A DNA stretch of 51,702 bases from positions 1 through 51,702 of the forward strand of contig JANQIP010000051.1 of the NCBI GenBank assembly GCA_028282095.1, read 5' to 3'. The notes under the pieces are model-generated. The model saw only the letters and a list, made by a program, of their open reading frames with translations, did no database searches and had not been told where the DNA came from. The position numbers and the translations under genes are program-made. This document shows, one piece after another, positions 8,011-16,082 of the stretch. Source of the stretch: Xanthobacteraceae bacterium. GTDB lineage: Bacteria; Pseudomonadota; Alphaproteobacteria; Rhizobiales; Xanthobacteraceae. Positions within the stretch are counted from its first letter, which is position 1. Every line of letters begins with the position of its first letter.

Positions 8011-10595
8011 GCACGCCAGCGGGCGCCGGCGGCGTGGACGGTAACGGCATTACGCGCGCGCGCTTCTCGATGCTTGTGCGTCTCGGCCTGCGCGACCTGC
8101 GTGGCGGCCTGCGTGGGTTCACCGCCTTGATCGCCTGCCTTGCCCTCGGCGTGATGACGATCGCCGGTGTCGGCTCGGTGGCACGCAGCCTGAGCGAAGG
8201 TCTCGCACGCGACGGCCGCACGATCCTCGGGGGCGACCTGTCCTTCAGGCTGGCGCAACGCCAGGCGACCCCCGAGGAACGGGCGTTTCTCGCGCGCTTT
8301 GGCAAGCTATCGGAAGTCGCCGCACTGCGGGCGCTCGTGCGCACATCGGATGCCCGCGCGACGCTGGTCGAGCTCCGAGCAGTCGACGCGCACTATCCGC
8401 TCTATGGCACGGTCACAACCGATCCTCCCGGGACTCTTGAGAAACTGCTCGCGCCCAAAGGCGACGTTTTCGGAGCGGTCGCCGACCCGCTCCTGTTCTC
8501 GCGCCTCGACGTGCAGCCGGGCGCACGCGTCACCGTCGGAGATGCAACGATCGAGCTGCGTGCGCGCCTTGTGAGCGAGCCCGACAAACTCGCGACAGGG
8601 GTCGGATTCGGACCGCGATTCATGGTGACTGCCGATGCGCTCGCCGCGACCGGCCTCGTGCAGCCGGGAAGCCTCGTGCGCTTTCTCTACCGCCTGAAGC
8701 TTGAGGGCGCCGATGCCGGCCGCCGTGCCGACGCCGTCGTGGACGCGGCTGAGCGCGCATTTTCCAATGCCGGCTGGGAGATTCGGTCGACGACCAACGC
8801 TTCGCCCCAGCTCGAACGCAGCATCGGTCGTTTCACCCAGTATCTCACGCTGGTGGGGCTGACCGCGCTGCTCGTCGGCGGCGTCGGCGTTGCGAACTCG
8901 ACCAAGCATTATCTCGACCGCAAGCTCGGCGTGATCGCCACGATGAAGTCGCTCGGCGCCACCGGAACGCAGGTGGTCGTGCTCTATTTCCTGCAGATCA
9001 TGCTGCTCGCCCTGATCGGGGCCGGAATCGGGCTCGTTCTCGGGGCGCTGCTTCCGTTCGCCGTAGCGGGACTGTTCGGTGCGTTCATCCCCTTGCCGCT
9101 GGCGCCGTCGCTGCATGGGGGCGAACTCTTGCTCGCGCTCGTCTACGGCCTGCTCACCGCCGCGGCTTTCGCGCTGTGGCCGCTCGGACGCGCCCATGAC
9201 GTGCCGGTCTCGGCGCTGTTTCGCGACGCGATTTCGCCCGAAGGATCGTGGCCGCGCCCGCGCTATGTGACGGCGACCGCGCTTGCCGGGTTTGCGCTTG
9301 CGGCGATCGCGATCGGCGCCTCCCATGACCGGGACATCGCGGCCGTGTTCGTGATCGCGGCGCTCGGCGTATTCATCCTGCTGCGGCTGGTGGCGCTGGC
9401 GGTGATGATGATCGCGCGTGCAGTGCCACGTCCGCGTTCGACGATTCTGCGGCTTGCGCTCGCCAACATCCATCGGCCGGCGGCCCTGACCTCGACCATC
9501 GTGCTGTCGCTCGGCCTCGGCATGGCGCTGCTGGTGACCGTGATCGAAATCGACACCAATCTGCGCCAGCAGTTCACCGCGTCGCTGCCCGAGAAGGCGC
9601 CGTCATTCTTCTTCCTCGACGTTCCGGCGCGCGAGGCGGCCCGCTTCGATGCCGTGATCGCTGCGCAGGCGCCCGGGGCCAAGCTCGAACGCCAGCCGAT
9701 GCTGCGCGGACGCATCGTCAGCGTGAACGGCATTTCGGTGGAGGACCTCAAGGCGCGCCCCAACGCCGCCTGGGTGCTGCACGGCGATCGCGGCCTCACC
9801 TACAACGGCACGCTCCCGGCGGGATCGCGCGTCGTCGAAGGCCAGTGGTGGGGCGAGGACTACAAAGGACCGCCGCTCCTTTCGATGGACAACCGAATCG
9901 CCGAGGGATTGGGGCTCAAGCTCGGTGACGAGCTCACCGTGAACGTGCTCGGCCGCAACGTCGCCGCCCGTATCGCGAATACGCGCGCCGTCGACTGGCA
10001 GTCGCTCGGCTTGAACTTCGTGCTGTTGTTCTCGCCCGACGCCTTTCGTGGCGCCCCGCATACGCATGTCGCGACCGTGACCTTTCCGGGCGGCGGCACG
10101 GCGGACGAAGAGGCGGCGCTGCTCGTGGCCGTGGCGCAGGCCTTTCCGGCGGTAACACCGGTACCCGTCAAGGAGGCCATCGGTGCGGTCGGCGGCGGCG
10201 TCGCCAATCTCGCGCTCGCGGTGCAGGCGGCAAGCGCCATCACGCTTGTCTCGGCGGTATTCGTGCTCGGCGGCGCGCTCGCGGCCGGCCACCGCCATCG
10301 AGTCTATGACGCGGTCGTGCTGAAGACATTCGGTGCGACGCGCGGCCAGCTCATCGCCTGCTATCTGGTCGAATATCTCCTGATCGGCCTTGCCGCCGTG
10401 CTGTTCGGTGTGATCGCCGGCTCGATCGCCGGATGGCGTGTCGTCAGCGATCTGATGACGCTGCCCTTCGCGTGGCAGGCGACGCCGGCCTTGGTGGCGG
10501 CCGTTATCGCACTCGCCGTCACGCTCGCCTGCGGACTGGTCGGGACCTTCGCGGCGCTTGGGCGCAAGCCGGCAGCCGTGCTACGCAACCTTTAG
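8007..10595 (+). CDS. ybbP: ABC transporter permease, FtsX/YbbP-like
   Basis: An 862-aa integral membrane protein with the duplicated FtsX/MacB-like architecture: one TM near residue 40, a large periplasmic domain, a block of TMs around residues 280-480, a second periplasmic domain and a final TM block near 735-855. FtsX-like segments are recognisable around VANSTKHYLDRKLGVIATMK and the C-terminal TFGATRGQLIACYLVEYLL. It forms an ABC complex with the preceding ATPase. Its length agrees with YbbP-type permeases (about 800 aa, from memory). A role in releasing or processing envelope lipids or lipoproteins is inferred only from the tesA neighbour. Confidence 0.88.
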   Translation: MSTPAGAGGVDGNGITRARFSMLVRLGLRDLRGGLRGFTALIACLALGVMTIAGVGSVARSLSEGLARDGRTILGGDLSFRLAQRQATPEERAFLARFGKLSEVAALRALVRTSDARATLVELRAVDAHYPLYGTVTTDPPGTLEKLLAPKGDVFGAVADPLLFSRLDVQPGARVTVGDATIELRARLVSEPDKLATGVGFGPRFMVTADALAATGLVQPGSLVRFLYRLKLEGADAGRRADAVVDAAERAFSNAGWEIRSTTNASPQLERSIGRFTQYLTLVGLTALLVGGVGVANSTKHYLDRKLGVIATMKSLGATGTQVVVLYFLQIMLLALIGAGIGLVLGALLPFAVAGLFGAFIPLPLAPSLHGGELLLALVYGLLTAAAFALWPLGRAHDVPVSALFRDAISPEGSWPRPRYVTATALAGFALAAIAIGASHDRDIAAVFVIAALGVFILLRLVALAVMMIARAVPRPRSTILRLALANIHRPAALTSTIVLSLGLGMALLVTVIEIDTNLRQQFTASLPEKAPSFFFLDVPAREAARFDAVIAAQAPGAKLERQPMLRGRIVSVNGISVEDLKARPNAAWVLHGDRGLTYNGTLPAGSRVVEGQWWGEDYKGPPLLSMDNRIAEGLGLKLGDELTVNVLGRNVAARIANTRAVDWQSLGLNFVLLFSPDAFRGAPHTHVATVTFPGGGTADEEAALLVAVAQAFPAVTPVPVKEAIGAVGGGVANLALAVQAASAITLVSAVFVLGGALAAGHRHRVYDAVVLKTFGATRGQLIACYLVEYLLIGLAAVLFGVIAGSIAGWRVVSDLMTLPFAWQATPALVAAVIALAVTLACGLVGTFAALGRKPAAVLRNL

Positions 10596-10641
10596 AGCAT
10601 TTCCACACGACATCTGCCGCCGAGCGAGACGGAGCCTGCAC

Positions 10642-10762
10642 TAGTGATGCGGCACCAACGCTTGGGCTCGTCTCATTGTGTTGGTGCCGCATCACCAAGC
10701 AACGGTTTACCTAGTGTTCCGGGCTGACGGTCCGGGATCGGACCGTCAGAGTCGGAACACTT
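10642..10762 (+). repeat. Family B two-hairpin repeat (copy 4)
   Basis: Left flank CTAG, right flank CTTG. Hairpin-2 arms are identical to copy 2. The gene-free stretch 10596-11085 holds this element; 10763-11085 shows no gene or clear signal. Confidence 0.9.
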
Positions 10763-11085
10763 GAGCCTGCGTCCAATGTGCAAACCGCCTCCCGTCGAAC
10801 ATGCGATCGACAAACGACAAATGGTACGAGTTCCGTTTCCACTAAAACTGAATTCGCTCTAAGGCCCGCCGCTGCACGAGGGGTCGGCGCGGCGATCGAC
10901 GCTTTGCGACAACTGGCCGCTGGCGGCGCGCGGGCGAATAGTCCAATTGCACAGTGATTTGCGACAATCAGTCGCCGAAATGGCCATCATGCACGCACAT
11001 ATAATTGGCCCATATCAACGAGACTTCGAACCATACGGCTACTTACCTCGCGCGGGCAGCAAAGACAGAAATCGGGTGTTCGACG

Positions 11086-11907
11086 ATGTCGGACTTTGAG
11101 CGGAACATGGCGAGCACGCATTACGGCGGTCTTCGCCAGGTCGAGACCGCCGAGATCGATGCGGGCCTGCGCGCATACATGCTGCGCGTCTACAATTACA
11201 TGGCGCTCGGCCTCGCCATTACCGGCGTTGCCGCTCTCGGCATCTATATGCTTTCGGTGACGGGCGACGCCGCAAGCGCGGCGCGGATCGTTCGTAACGG
11301 CGTCGAAGGACCAGCCGGCGTTGCCGGCGGCCTCTATCTTACGCCGATCGGATATACGGTCTTCGCAAGCCCGCTGCGATGGGCGATCATGTTCTCCCCG
11401 CTGTTGCTGGTGTTCGCCCTGAGCTTCGGCATCGAGCGTCTGTCGCCGGCCGCGGCGCATGTGCTGTTCTTGCTATACGCGGCGCTGATGGGACTGTCGC
11501 TCGGCGCGATCTTCATGGTGTTCACGCACAGCTCGATCGTGCGTGTGTTCTTCATCACGGCCGCCTCGTTCGGCGCGCTGTCACTGTGGGGCTATACCAC
11601 CCGGCGGGACCTCTCCGGCTGGGGGGCGTTCCTGATGATGGGTCTGTTCGGCGTCATCATCGGCGCGCTCGTCAATATGTTCCTGCAGAGTTCCGCCTTG
11701 CAGTGGGTGGTGTCGATCGTCGGCGTGTTCGTGTTCGCCGGGCTCACCGCCTGGGACACGCAGCGGCTCAAGAGCGAATATCTGTACGGCGCCATGGACC
11801 GCGAAACGACTGAGCGCTCAGCGATTCTGGGCGCGCTCGCGCTCTATCTCAATTTCGTCGTTCTGTTCACCCTGCTGCTGCAGCTTCTCGGCCAGCGCGA
11901 GGAGTAA
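11086..11907 (+). CDS. Bax inhibitor-1/YccA family membrane protein (first of a tandem pair)
   Basis: A 273-aa protein with about seven TM helices and the BI-1/YccA features: a conserved amphipathic start (GLRAYMLRVYNYMALGLAIT), the segment FFITAASFGALSLWGYTTRRDL and the acidic half-site GLTAWDTQRLK in the last helix region. Members are pH-sensitive calcium-leak or protease-modulating proteins; the bacterial role is poorly defined. ATG 11086 (MSDFERNM) aligns exactly with the paralogue downstream (MSDFDRNP), supporting the start. It carries an extra loop (residues about 62-90) compared with the second copy. Confidence 0.87.
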   Translation: MSDFERNMASTHYGGLRQVETAEIDAGLRAYMLRVYNYMALGLAITGVAALGIYMLSVTGDAASAARIVRNGVEGPAGVAGGLYLTPIGYTVFASPLRWAIMFSPLLLVFALSFGIERLSPAAAHVLFLLYAALMGLSLGAIFMVFTHSSIVRVFFITAASFGALSLWGYTTRRDLSGWGAFLMMGLFGVIIGALVNMFLQSSALQWVVSIVGVFVFAGLTAWDTQRLKSEYLYGAMDRETTERSAILGALALYLNFVVLFTLLLQLLGQREE

Positions 11908-11973
11908 GGCGCCACCCGGTGCGGCGGCGCGCCGCCTATTGAGGGGCAGCAGCGGTCTCGGAAGCTTAAGATT

Positions 11974-12008
11974 TTGACAGAATTTTCATATTGGCGGCAT
12001 TTCCGCCA
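11974..12008 (+). promoter_or_regulatory. Candidate promoter/operator between the BI-1 paralogues
   Basis: A TTGACA hexamer at 11974-11979 is followed by the perfect inverted repeat TGGCGG-CATTT-CCGCCA at 11992-12008, about 110 bp upstream of the second BI-1 gene. No clear -10 box is seen. It could be an operator or just a small hairpin. Confidence 0.3.
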
Positions 12009-12116
12009 TCTTCACGGCGCCGGGCGTCATGACTACATCTTGACCGATCATCGGCAGCCGGTTCAAATCGTACCCGTGCGCCTTATGGCTCTCGGGCAAT
12101 AGAAAGGATCTTGTCA

Positions 12117-12875
12117 ATGTCGGACTTCGACAGGAATCCCGCAGTCCAACAGGGCTATGCGGTGGATCGCGCGGCCATCGATCAAGGCCTGCGCGCTCAT
12201 ATGATCGGCGTCTATAACTACATGGCGAGTGGGGTCGCGCTCACCGGTGCGCTCGCTTGGATCACGTTCCAGTTTTCGGTCGTGACCAACGAGGCCGGCG
12301 CCATTGTCGGGCTGACGTCGCTCGGCCAGACCTTGTTCCAGGGCCCAATAATGTGGGTGCTGGTCCTCGCCCCGCTTGGTCTCGTGTTCTTCCTGAGCTT
12401 CCGGATTCACAAGCTCCAGGCAAGCACGGCACGTCTTTTGTTCTTCGTCTATGCCGGCCTGCTGGGCGTCGCGCTTGCAAGCATCTTCATGGTGTATACC
12501 CATGCTTCGATTGCGCGGGTATTCTTCATCGCGGCCGCCTCGTTCGGTGCGTTGAGCCTTTACGGCTACACCACGAAACGCGACCTGTCCGGAATGGGCT
12601 CGTTCCTGTTCATGGGGCTGATTGGCATCATCCTCGCGATGATCGTCAATCTGTTCCTCCAGTCGAGCGCTCTCGAATGGACGATATCCGTCATCGGCGT
12701 GCTGATCTTCGCCGGGCTCACCGCCTATGACACCCAGCAGATCAAAGAGTACTACGACCCGATGGACGACGGCACGGTCGCCGGCCGCAAGATCATCATG
12801 GGGGCGCTGAGGCTCTATCTCGACTTCATCAACATGTTCCTGTTCCTGCTTCAGTTGTTCGGCGACCGCCGCTGA
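12117..12875 (+). CDS. Bax inhibitor-1/YccA family membrane protein (second of a tandem pair)
   Basis: A 252-aa paralogue of the preceding gene, with matching segments VYNYMASGVALTGALAW, FFIAAASFGALSLYGYTTKR and GLTAYDTQQIKEYY. About seven TM helices are predicted. The ATG at 12117 is preceded by a GAAAGGA Shine-Dalgarno; an in-frame TTG at 12111 is less likely. The 209-bp gap to the first copy contains its own candidate promoter, so the two may be expressed separately. Family function is as for its neighbour. Confidence 0.87.
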   Translation: MSDFDRNPAVQQGYAVDRAAIDQGLRAHMIGVYNYMASGVALTGALAWITFQFSVVTNEAGAIVGLTSLGQTLFQGPIMWVLVLAPLGLVFFLSFRIHKLQASTARLLFFVYAGLLGVALASIFMVYTHASIARVFFIAAASFGALSLYGYTTKRDLSGMGSFLFMGLIGIILAMIVNLFLQSSALEWTISVIGVLIFAGLTAYDTQQIKEYYDPMDDGTVAGRKIIMGALRLYLDFINMFLFLLQLFGDRR

Positions 12876-12961
12876 GTCTGTGCTGGCGGGCTTGACCCGG
12901 CACTGGTCTGACACTCTGGCAAGACGAGGGGACGTTCCGGCTGCGGGACGTCCCCTTTGAT

Positions 12962-13042
12962 TTGCTTTGTCGGACAAGATCATGCGACATAACAAAGAGA
13001 AATGGAGCGCGGTTGATTTGACCTGACGTCATCGCTCTCTAG
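12962..13042 (+). repeat. Family A repeat lacking the left hairpin arm
   Basis: Retains TCGGACAAGATCATGCGACA, AACAAAGAGAAA and the right end GCTCTCTAG, but the ATGATCCCGAAAAG arm is absent. Confidence 0.75.
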
Positions 13043-13112
13043 AAACAGGCGTGTCCTTCGCGATCGCATCGCCGATCACGGGGTGGAAGCGCGAACTGGA
13101 TGGAGACGACCA

Positions 13113-13466
13113 TTGTCTGAGTTCAAAGAAACAATGCCGGAGCCTGACCTCGACACCGTCACGGCGACGGCACGCCTGCCCAATATCGACATTGAGATCG
13201 TTCACCGCCGATCGCCGGACGGAGGCAGCGAGCAGATCTCGGTCAATGTTCAGGCCGTGCCGTCTTTCGAGGCGGTTGGCCGCTACCTCGAAGCTACCAA
13301 CCCTTTTGCGTTCTGGATGGAGGCGACGCAGCTTGTCTGGATGTCCTGGATGCAAGCTGCGGGCACGATGATGATGCTGCCGCTGAGCCCCGGGCTGGCC
13401 TTGCCGAAACCCGGCGCGAGCGACAAGCAACAAGGCCGACGGCCGACTGCTCCAAGACCGGACTGA
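13113..13466 (+). CDS. Conserved hypothetical protein
   Basis: A small acidic-to-neutral protein of about 117 aa that I do not recognise. The N-terminal half is predicted beta-rich (ARLPNIDIEIVHRRSPDGG, EQISVNVQAVPSF). The middle holds an amphipathic, Met/Trp-rich helix (FWMEATQLVWMSWMQAAG), which recalls phasin-like or membrane-surface helices but is not diagnostic. The TTG at 13113 has a GGAG Shine-Dalgarno 8 nt upstream; alternatives are the ATGs at 13083 and 13134. The reading frame has strong high-GC third positions, which supports it as real. Confidence 0.5.
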   Translation: MSEFKETMPEPDLDTVTATARLPNIDIEIVHRRSPDGGSEQISVNVQAVPSFEAVGRYLEATNPFAFWMEATQLVWMSWMQAAGTMMMLPLSPGLALPKPGASDKQQGRRPTAPRPD

Positions 13467-13522
13467 CCGGACAAGCGTTCGACCACCCGCGCGCCAACTC
13501 CGATAACGGCCGGCGTGCGGCA

Positions 13523-13942
13523 CTAACTTGCGGCGCTCTCGGGCACGACGCCCATTTCCTTGAGGACTTCATCGGCCGCCTTGAACGCCTCGTGCCCGGC
13601 GGGTATCCCGCAATAGACCGTCGCATGCAGCAGGGCTTCCTTGATCTCCTCGACGGTCACCCCGTTATTGAGTGCGCCGCGCACATGCAGCTTGATCTCG
13701 GCGGTCCGGTTCAACCCCGTCAACATCGCAAGATTGATCAGGCTGCGGGTCTTGCGGTCGAGCCCCGGCCGCTGCCAGACATATCCCCAGCACCACTCGG
13801 TCGCGATGTTCTGGAACGCCAGCGTAAGGTCATTGGCTGCGCTCAGCGATCGGTCCACATGGTCGGCCCCGAGCACGTCGCGTCGCACCGAAAGGCCGGC
13901 ATTGAACAGGTCCGCCAGCGTTGAAGCCTTGTCCTCGCTCAT
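13523..13942 (-). CDS. pcaC: 4-carboxymuconolactone decarboxylase
   Basis: A 139-aa protein of the carboxymuconolactone decarboxylase/AhpD fold, which decarboxylates gamma-carboxymuconolactone in the beta-ketoadipate pathway. The sequence shows the PcaC-type core WCWGYVWQRPGLDRKTRSLI and the helix ending HVRGALNNGVTVEEIKEALLH. It lacks the CxxC of AhpD peroxidase-partner proteins (only C in VYCGIPAGHEAF), supporting PcaC. It is unlinked from pcaHGF, which lies about 14 kb away in this window. Confidence 0.85.
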   Translation of the reverse strand: MSEDKASTLADLFNAGLSVRRDVLGADHVDRSLSAANDLTLAFQNIATEWCWGYVWQRPGLDRKTRSLINLAMLTGLNRTAEIKLHVRGALNNGVTVEEIKEALLHATVYCGIPAGHEAFKAADEVLKEMGVVPESAAS

Positions 13943-14393
13943 TGCATGCTCCCGTTATGACGATTTGAGTGATGGCGCTCCCGGGGTCGAAGCGGGCGGG
14001 CGCCGCTCGACCTCTCCCGGCAGAACCAGCCTTCGCTTGCCCGGTGGATGAGCATCAAGCCCGGGGCCGGTCGGACAAGGGATCCCGCGTCGCCATTCGC
14101 GCGCCGACTTTTTCCGACGAGTTTTTTGACCCACGGCATTTGCAGGTCATGACATTGAAGCTCATGACATTACCCTTGATCGGTCGGTGGCCGACGTGAC
14201 GGTGATCGGGGCAGCCAACGGGATAAGGGGCTTGCGGCGGGCGAAACGAATACGGTGCAAGGCTCGGCAACGGGCCCTGAGCCGCGACAGGTTTTTTCGT
14301 TTCGGATTCGACCAACCACTCATATCATCGCGGTGTGTTTTATCGTTGAGTGAAAGAGTCCACGAACTCGACTCCATTGAATAGGTTGACAGA
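13943..14393. other. Gene-free stretch between pcaC and the GntR gene
   Basis: There is no convincing gene. The only structure I see is a short direct repeat, TCATGACATTGAAGC then TCATGACATTA, at about 14147-14170, and the palindrome at its right end listed separately. Confidence 0.5.
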
Positions 14394-14405
14394 TTGTCTG
14401 ATCAA
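14386..14405 (+). promoter_or_regulatory. Candidate GntR-family operator
   Basis: The quasi-palindrome TTGACAGATTGTCTGATCAA contains CAGA-TTG-TCTG (and GACA-GAT-TGTC) flanked by TTGA and TCAA. It sits over the possible TTG start and just before the ATG at 14421 of the GntR regulator, the position expected for autoregulation. Confidence 0.4.
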
Positions 14406-15167
14406 GTCGACATCAAATGCATGAAGCCCGTCCCGGACCTCCAGGTGCCGCGAGAAGCGACGAGCCTACGGCTTCTGGTCGAAAGCAGGCTACGGGGAGC
14501 GATTGCCGCCGGCGTATTCAGGCCGGGTCAGCGGCTGGTCGAACGCGAGCTATGCGCATTGACCGGCGTCGGACGGACCTCGATCCGCGAGGCGTTGCGC
14601 CAGCTCGAGGCGGAAGGCTTGGTTACTACCTTTCCTCACCGCGGGCCGGTGGTCAGCACGATGAACACCGACGAGGCCGAGCAGCTCTATGCCGTGCGTG
14701 CTCTGCTCGAAGGCTTCGCCGGCCGCGAATGCGCGCGGCGGCGTGATAAGCGCATCATCGCGCGCCTTGCCGAGCAGGTCGGTCGCATGCACGCGATGGC
14801 CAATGACGCCGACCTGCACCGAATGCTCGCGGCAAAGAGCGAATTCTACGCGGCGCTGCTCGAGGGTTGCGATAACGCCTTCGTCCAGCGTTTTTTGAAC
14901 ATTCTGCTGACCCGCGTCACGGTGCTGCTGCGCGCCTCGATGAGCCAGCCTGACCGGATCAAGCTTACGCTTTCGGAGATGTCCGCCATCCTTGAGGCGG
15001 TCGAAGCCGGTGATGAAGAGGCCGCGGAGCGTGCCTGCGTCCGGCATGTGCAGAATGCGGCGGTCGCCGCACTCGCGGTGCTTGGCAAGGAACTGGCGGT
15101 TGCCCAAACGCAATCATGCGAGCGTTCGGCCGGGCTGCGCCGTGCCAAAGTGGCGAGGAAATCCTAA
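14394..15167 (+). CDS. GntR-family transcriptional regulator (FadR/FCD type)
   Basis: A 257-aa regulator with an N-terminal winged helix-turn-helix (VESRLRGAIAAGVFRPGQRL, then TSIREALRQLEAEGLV) and a C-terminal all-helical FCD ligand-binding domain (from about NTDEAEQLYAVRALLEG). FCD regulators respond to carboxylic acids. The start is uncertain: TTG 14394 with a weak AGG upstream, or ATG 14421 (MKPVPDLQVP), which would leave the adjacent palindrome in the leader. It lies near the divergent pcaC and could regulate aromatic-acid genes, but that is inference. Confidence 0.85.
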   Translation: MSDQVDIKCMKPVPDLQVPREATSLRLLVESRLRGAIAAGVFRPGQRLVERELCALTGVGRTSIREALRQLEAEGLVTTFPHRGPVVSTMNTDEAEQLYAVRALLEGFAGRECARRRDKRIIARLAEQVGRMHAMANDADLHRMLAAKSEFYAALLEGCDNAFVQRFLNILLTRVTVLLRASMSQPDRIKLTLSEMSAILEAVEAGDEEAAERACVRHVQNAAVAALAVLGKELAVAQTQSCERSAGLRRAKVARKS

Positions 15168-15243
15168 AAGTAGCACGAAAGAAAAGCTTCCCCGGTTTCC
15201 GGGCGGATTTGGATTGCCGCTGCGGCTTCGACGCCTCTAAATT

Positions 15244-15334
15244 GGTGATAAGGCACCGACGCTTGAGCGCGTTTCATCGTGCGGGTGCCGCACCATTAAG
15301 AGCGCGGTTGATTCAAGGAGAAGCGATCGCGATC
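15244..15334 (+). repeat. Decayed family B hairpin 1 joined to a family A fragment
   Basis: 15244-15296 is a diverged hairpin 1 (GGTGATAAGGCACCGAC ... CGGGTGCCGCACCATT) with no hairpin 2. It is followed directly by the right end of family A (AGAGCGCGGTTGATTCAAGG). The 315-bp gap before gmhA otherwise shows nothing. Confidence 0.65.
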
Positions 15335-15482
15335 CAGTATATGGGTTGGTGATCGGGATTCCGGCGGAGAAGTAAACACTGATTCGGTCGACAGGATACG
15401 GTTCGTGGCGGCGGAGCCTTGCGATCGTCCGGAAATGTCCCCGATCGGATGATGCGCGCGCGTGCATGATTTGGACAGGTGA

Positions 15483-16082
15483 ATGCGAATGGAGCAGGTG
15501 ACGATCAGGCGGCCTGGGCTTGCCGCGCGCTGCGCGGCCGAAATCGACGAGATCCGGGGCTGCTTCGCCCGGCTGCCCGAGATCAATGACGTCATCGCCG
15601 CCGCCGCCGAAACGATGATCGAGGCGCTGCGGTCCGGCGGCAAAGTGATGTTTTGCGGTAATGGCGGCTCGGCCGCCGACAGCCAGCATCTCGCGGCCGA
15701 GTTGCTGGGCCGCTATCTGCGCGACCGCAGGCCGCTCCCGGCGCTGGCGCTCACGGTCGATACGTCCGTGCTCACGGCGGTCAGCAATGATTTTGGCTAT
15801 GCCGATGTCTTCGTGCGCCAGGTACGCGGGATCGGCCGCGCCGGCGACGTACTGGTCGGCCTGTCGACGAGCGGCCGCAGCGAGAATGTCGTCCGTGCTT
15901 TGCAGGCGGCGCGCGAGATGGAGATCCGCACCATCGGGATGACAGGCGAACAGGGCGCACAGGTCGCCGAGCATTGCGACATCTGCCTGAAAGTCCCGGC
16001 CGAGCGCACCAATCGCATCCAGGAAATGCACATCGCGGTGGGCCATATCCTGTGCGGCTTCATCGAGGAGGCCCTGTGCTGA
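15483..16082 (+). CDS. gmhA: Sedoheptulose-7-phosphate isomerase
   Basis: A 199-aa SIS-domain protein that converts sedoheptulose 7-phosphate to D-glycero-D-manno-heptose 7-phosphate, the first step of LPS inner-core heptose synthesis. Typical motifs are present: GNGGSAADSQHLAAELLGRY and GLSTSGRSENVVRAL, with the C-terminal QEMHIAVGHILCG. Length is typical for GmhA (about 190-200 aa). It overlaps the GmhB-fusion gene downstream by a few bases, so the two are co-translated. Confidence 0.92.
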   Translation: MRMEQVTIRRPGLAARCAAEIDEIRGCFARLPEINDVIAAAAETMIEALRSGGKVMFCGNGGSAADSQHLAAELLGRYLRDRRPLPALALTVDTSVLTAVSNDFGYADVFVRQVRGIGRAGDVLVGLSTSGRSENVVRALQAAREMEIRTIGMTGEQGAQVAEHCDICLKVPAERTNRIQEMHIAVGHILCGFIEEALC

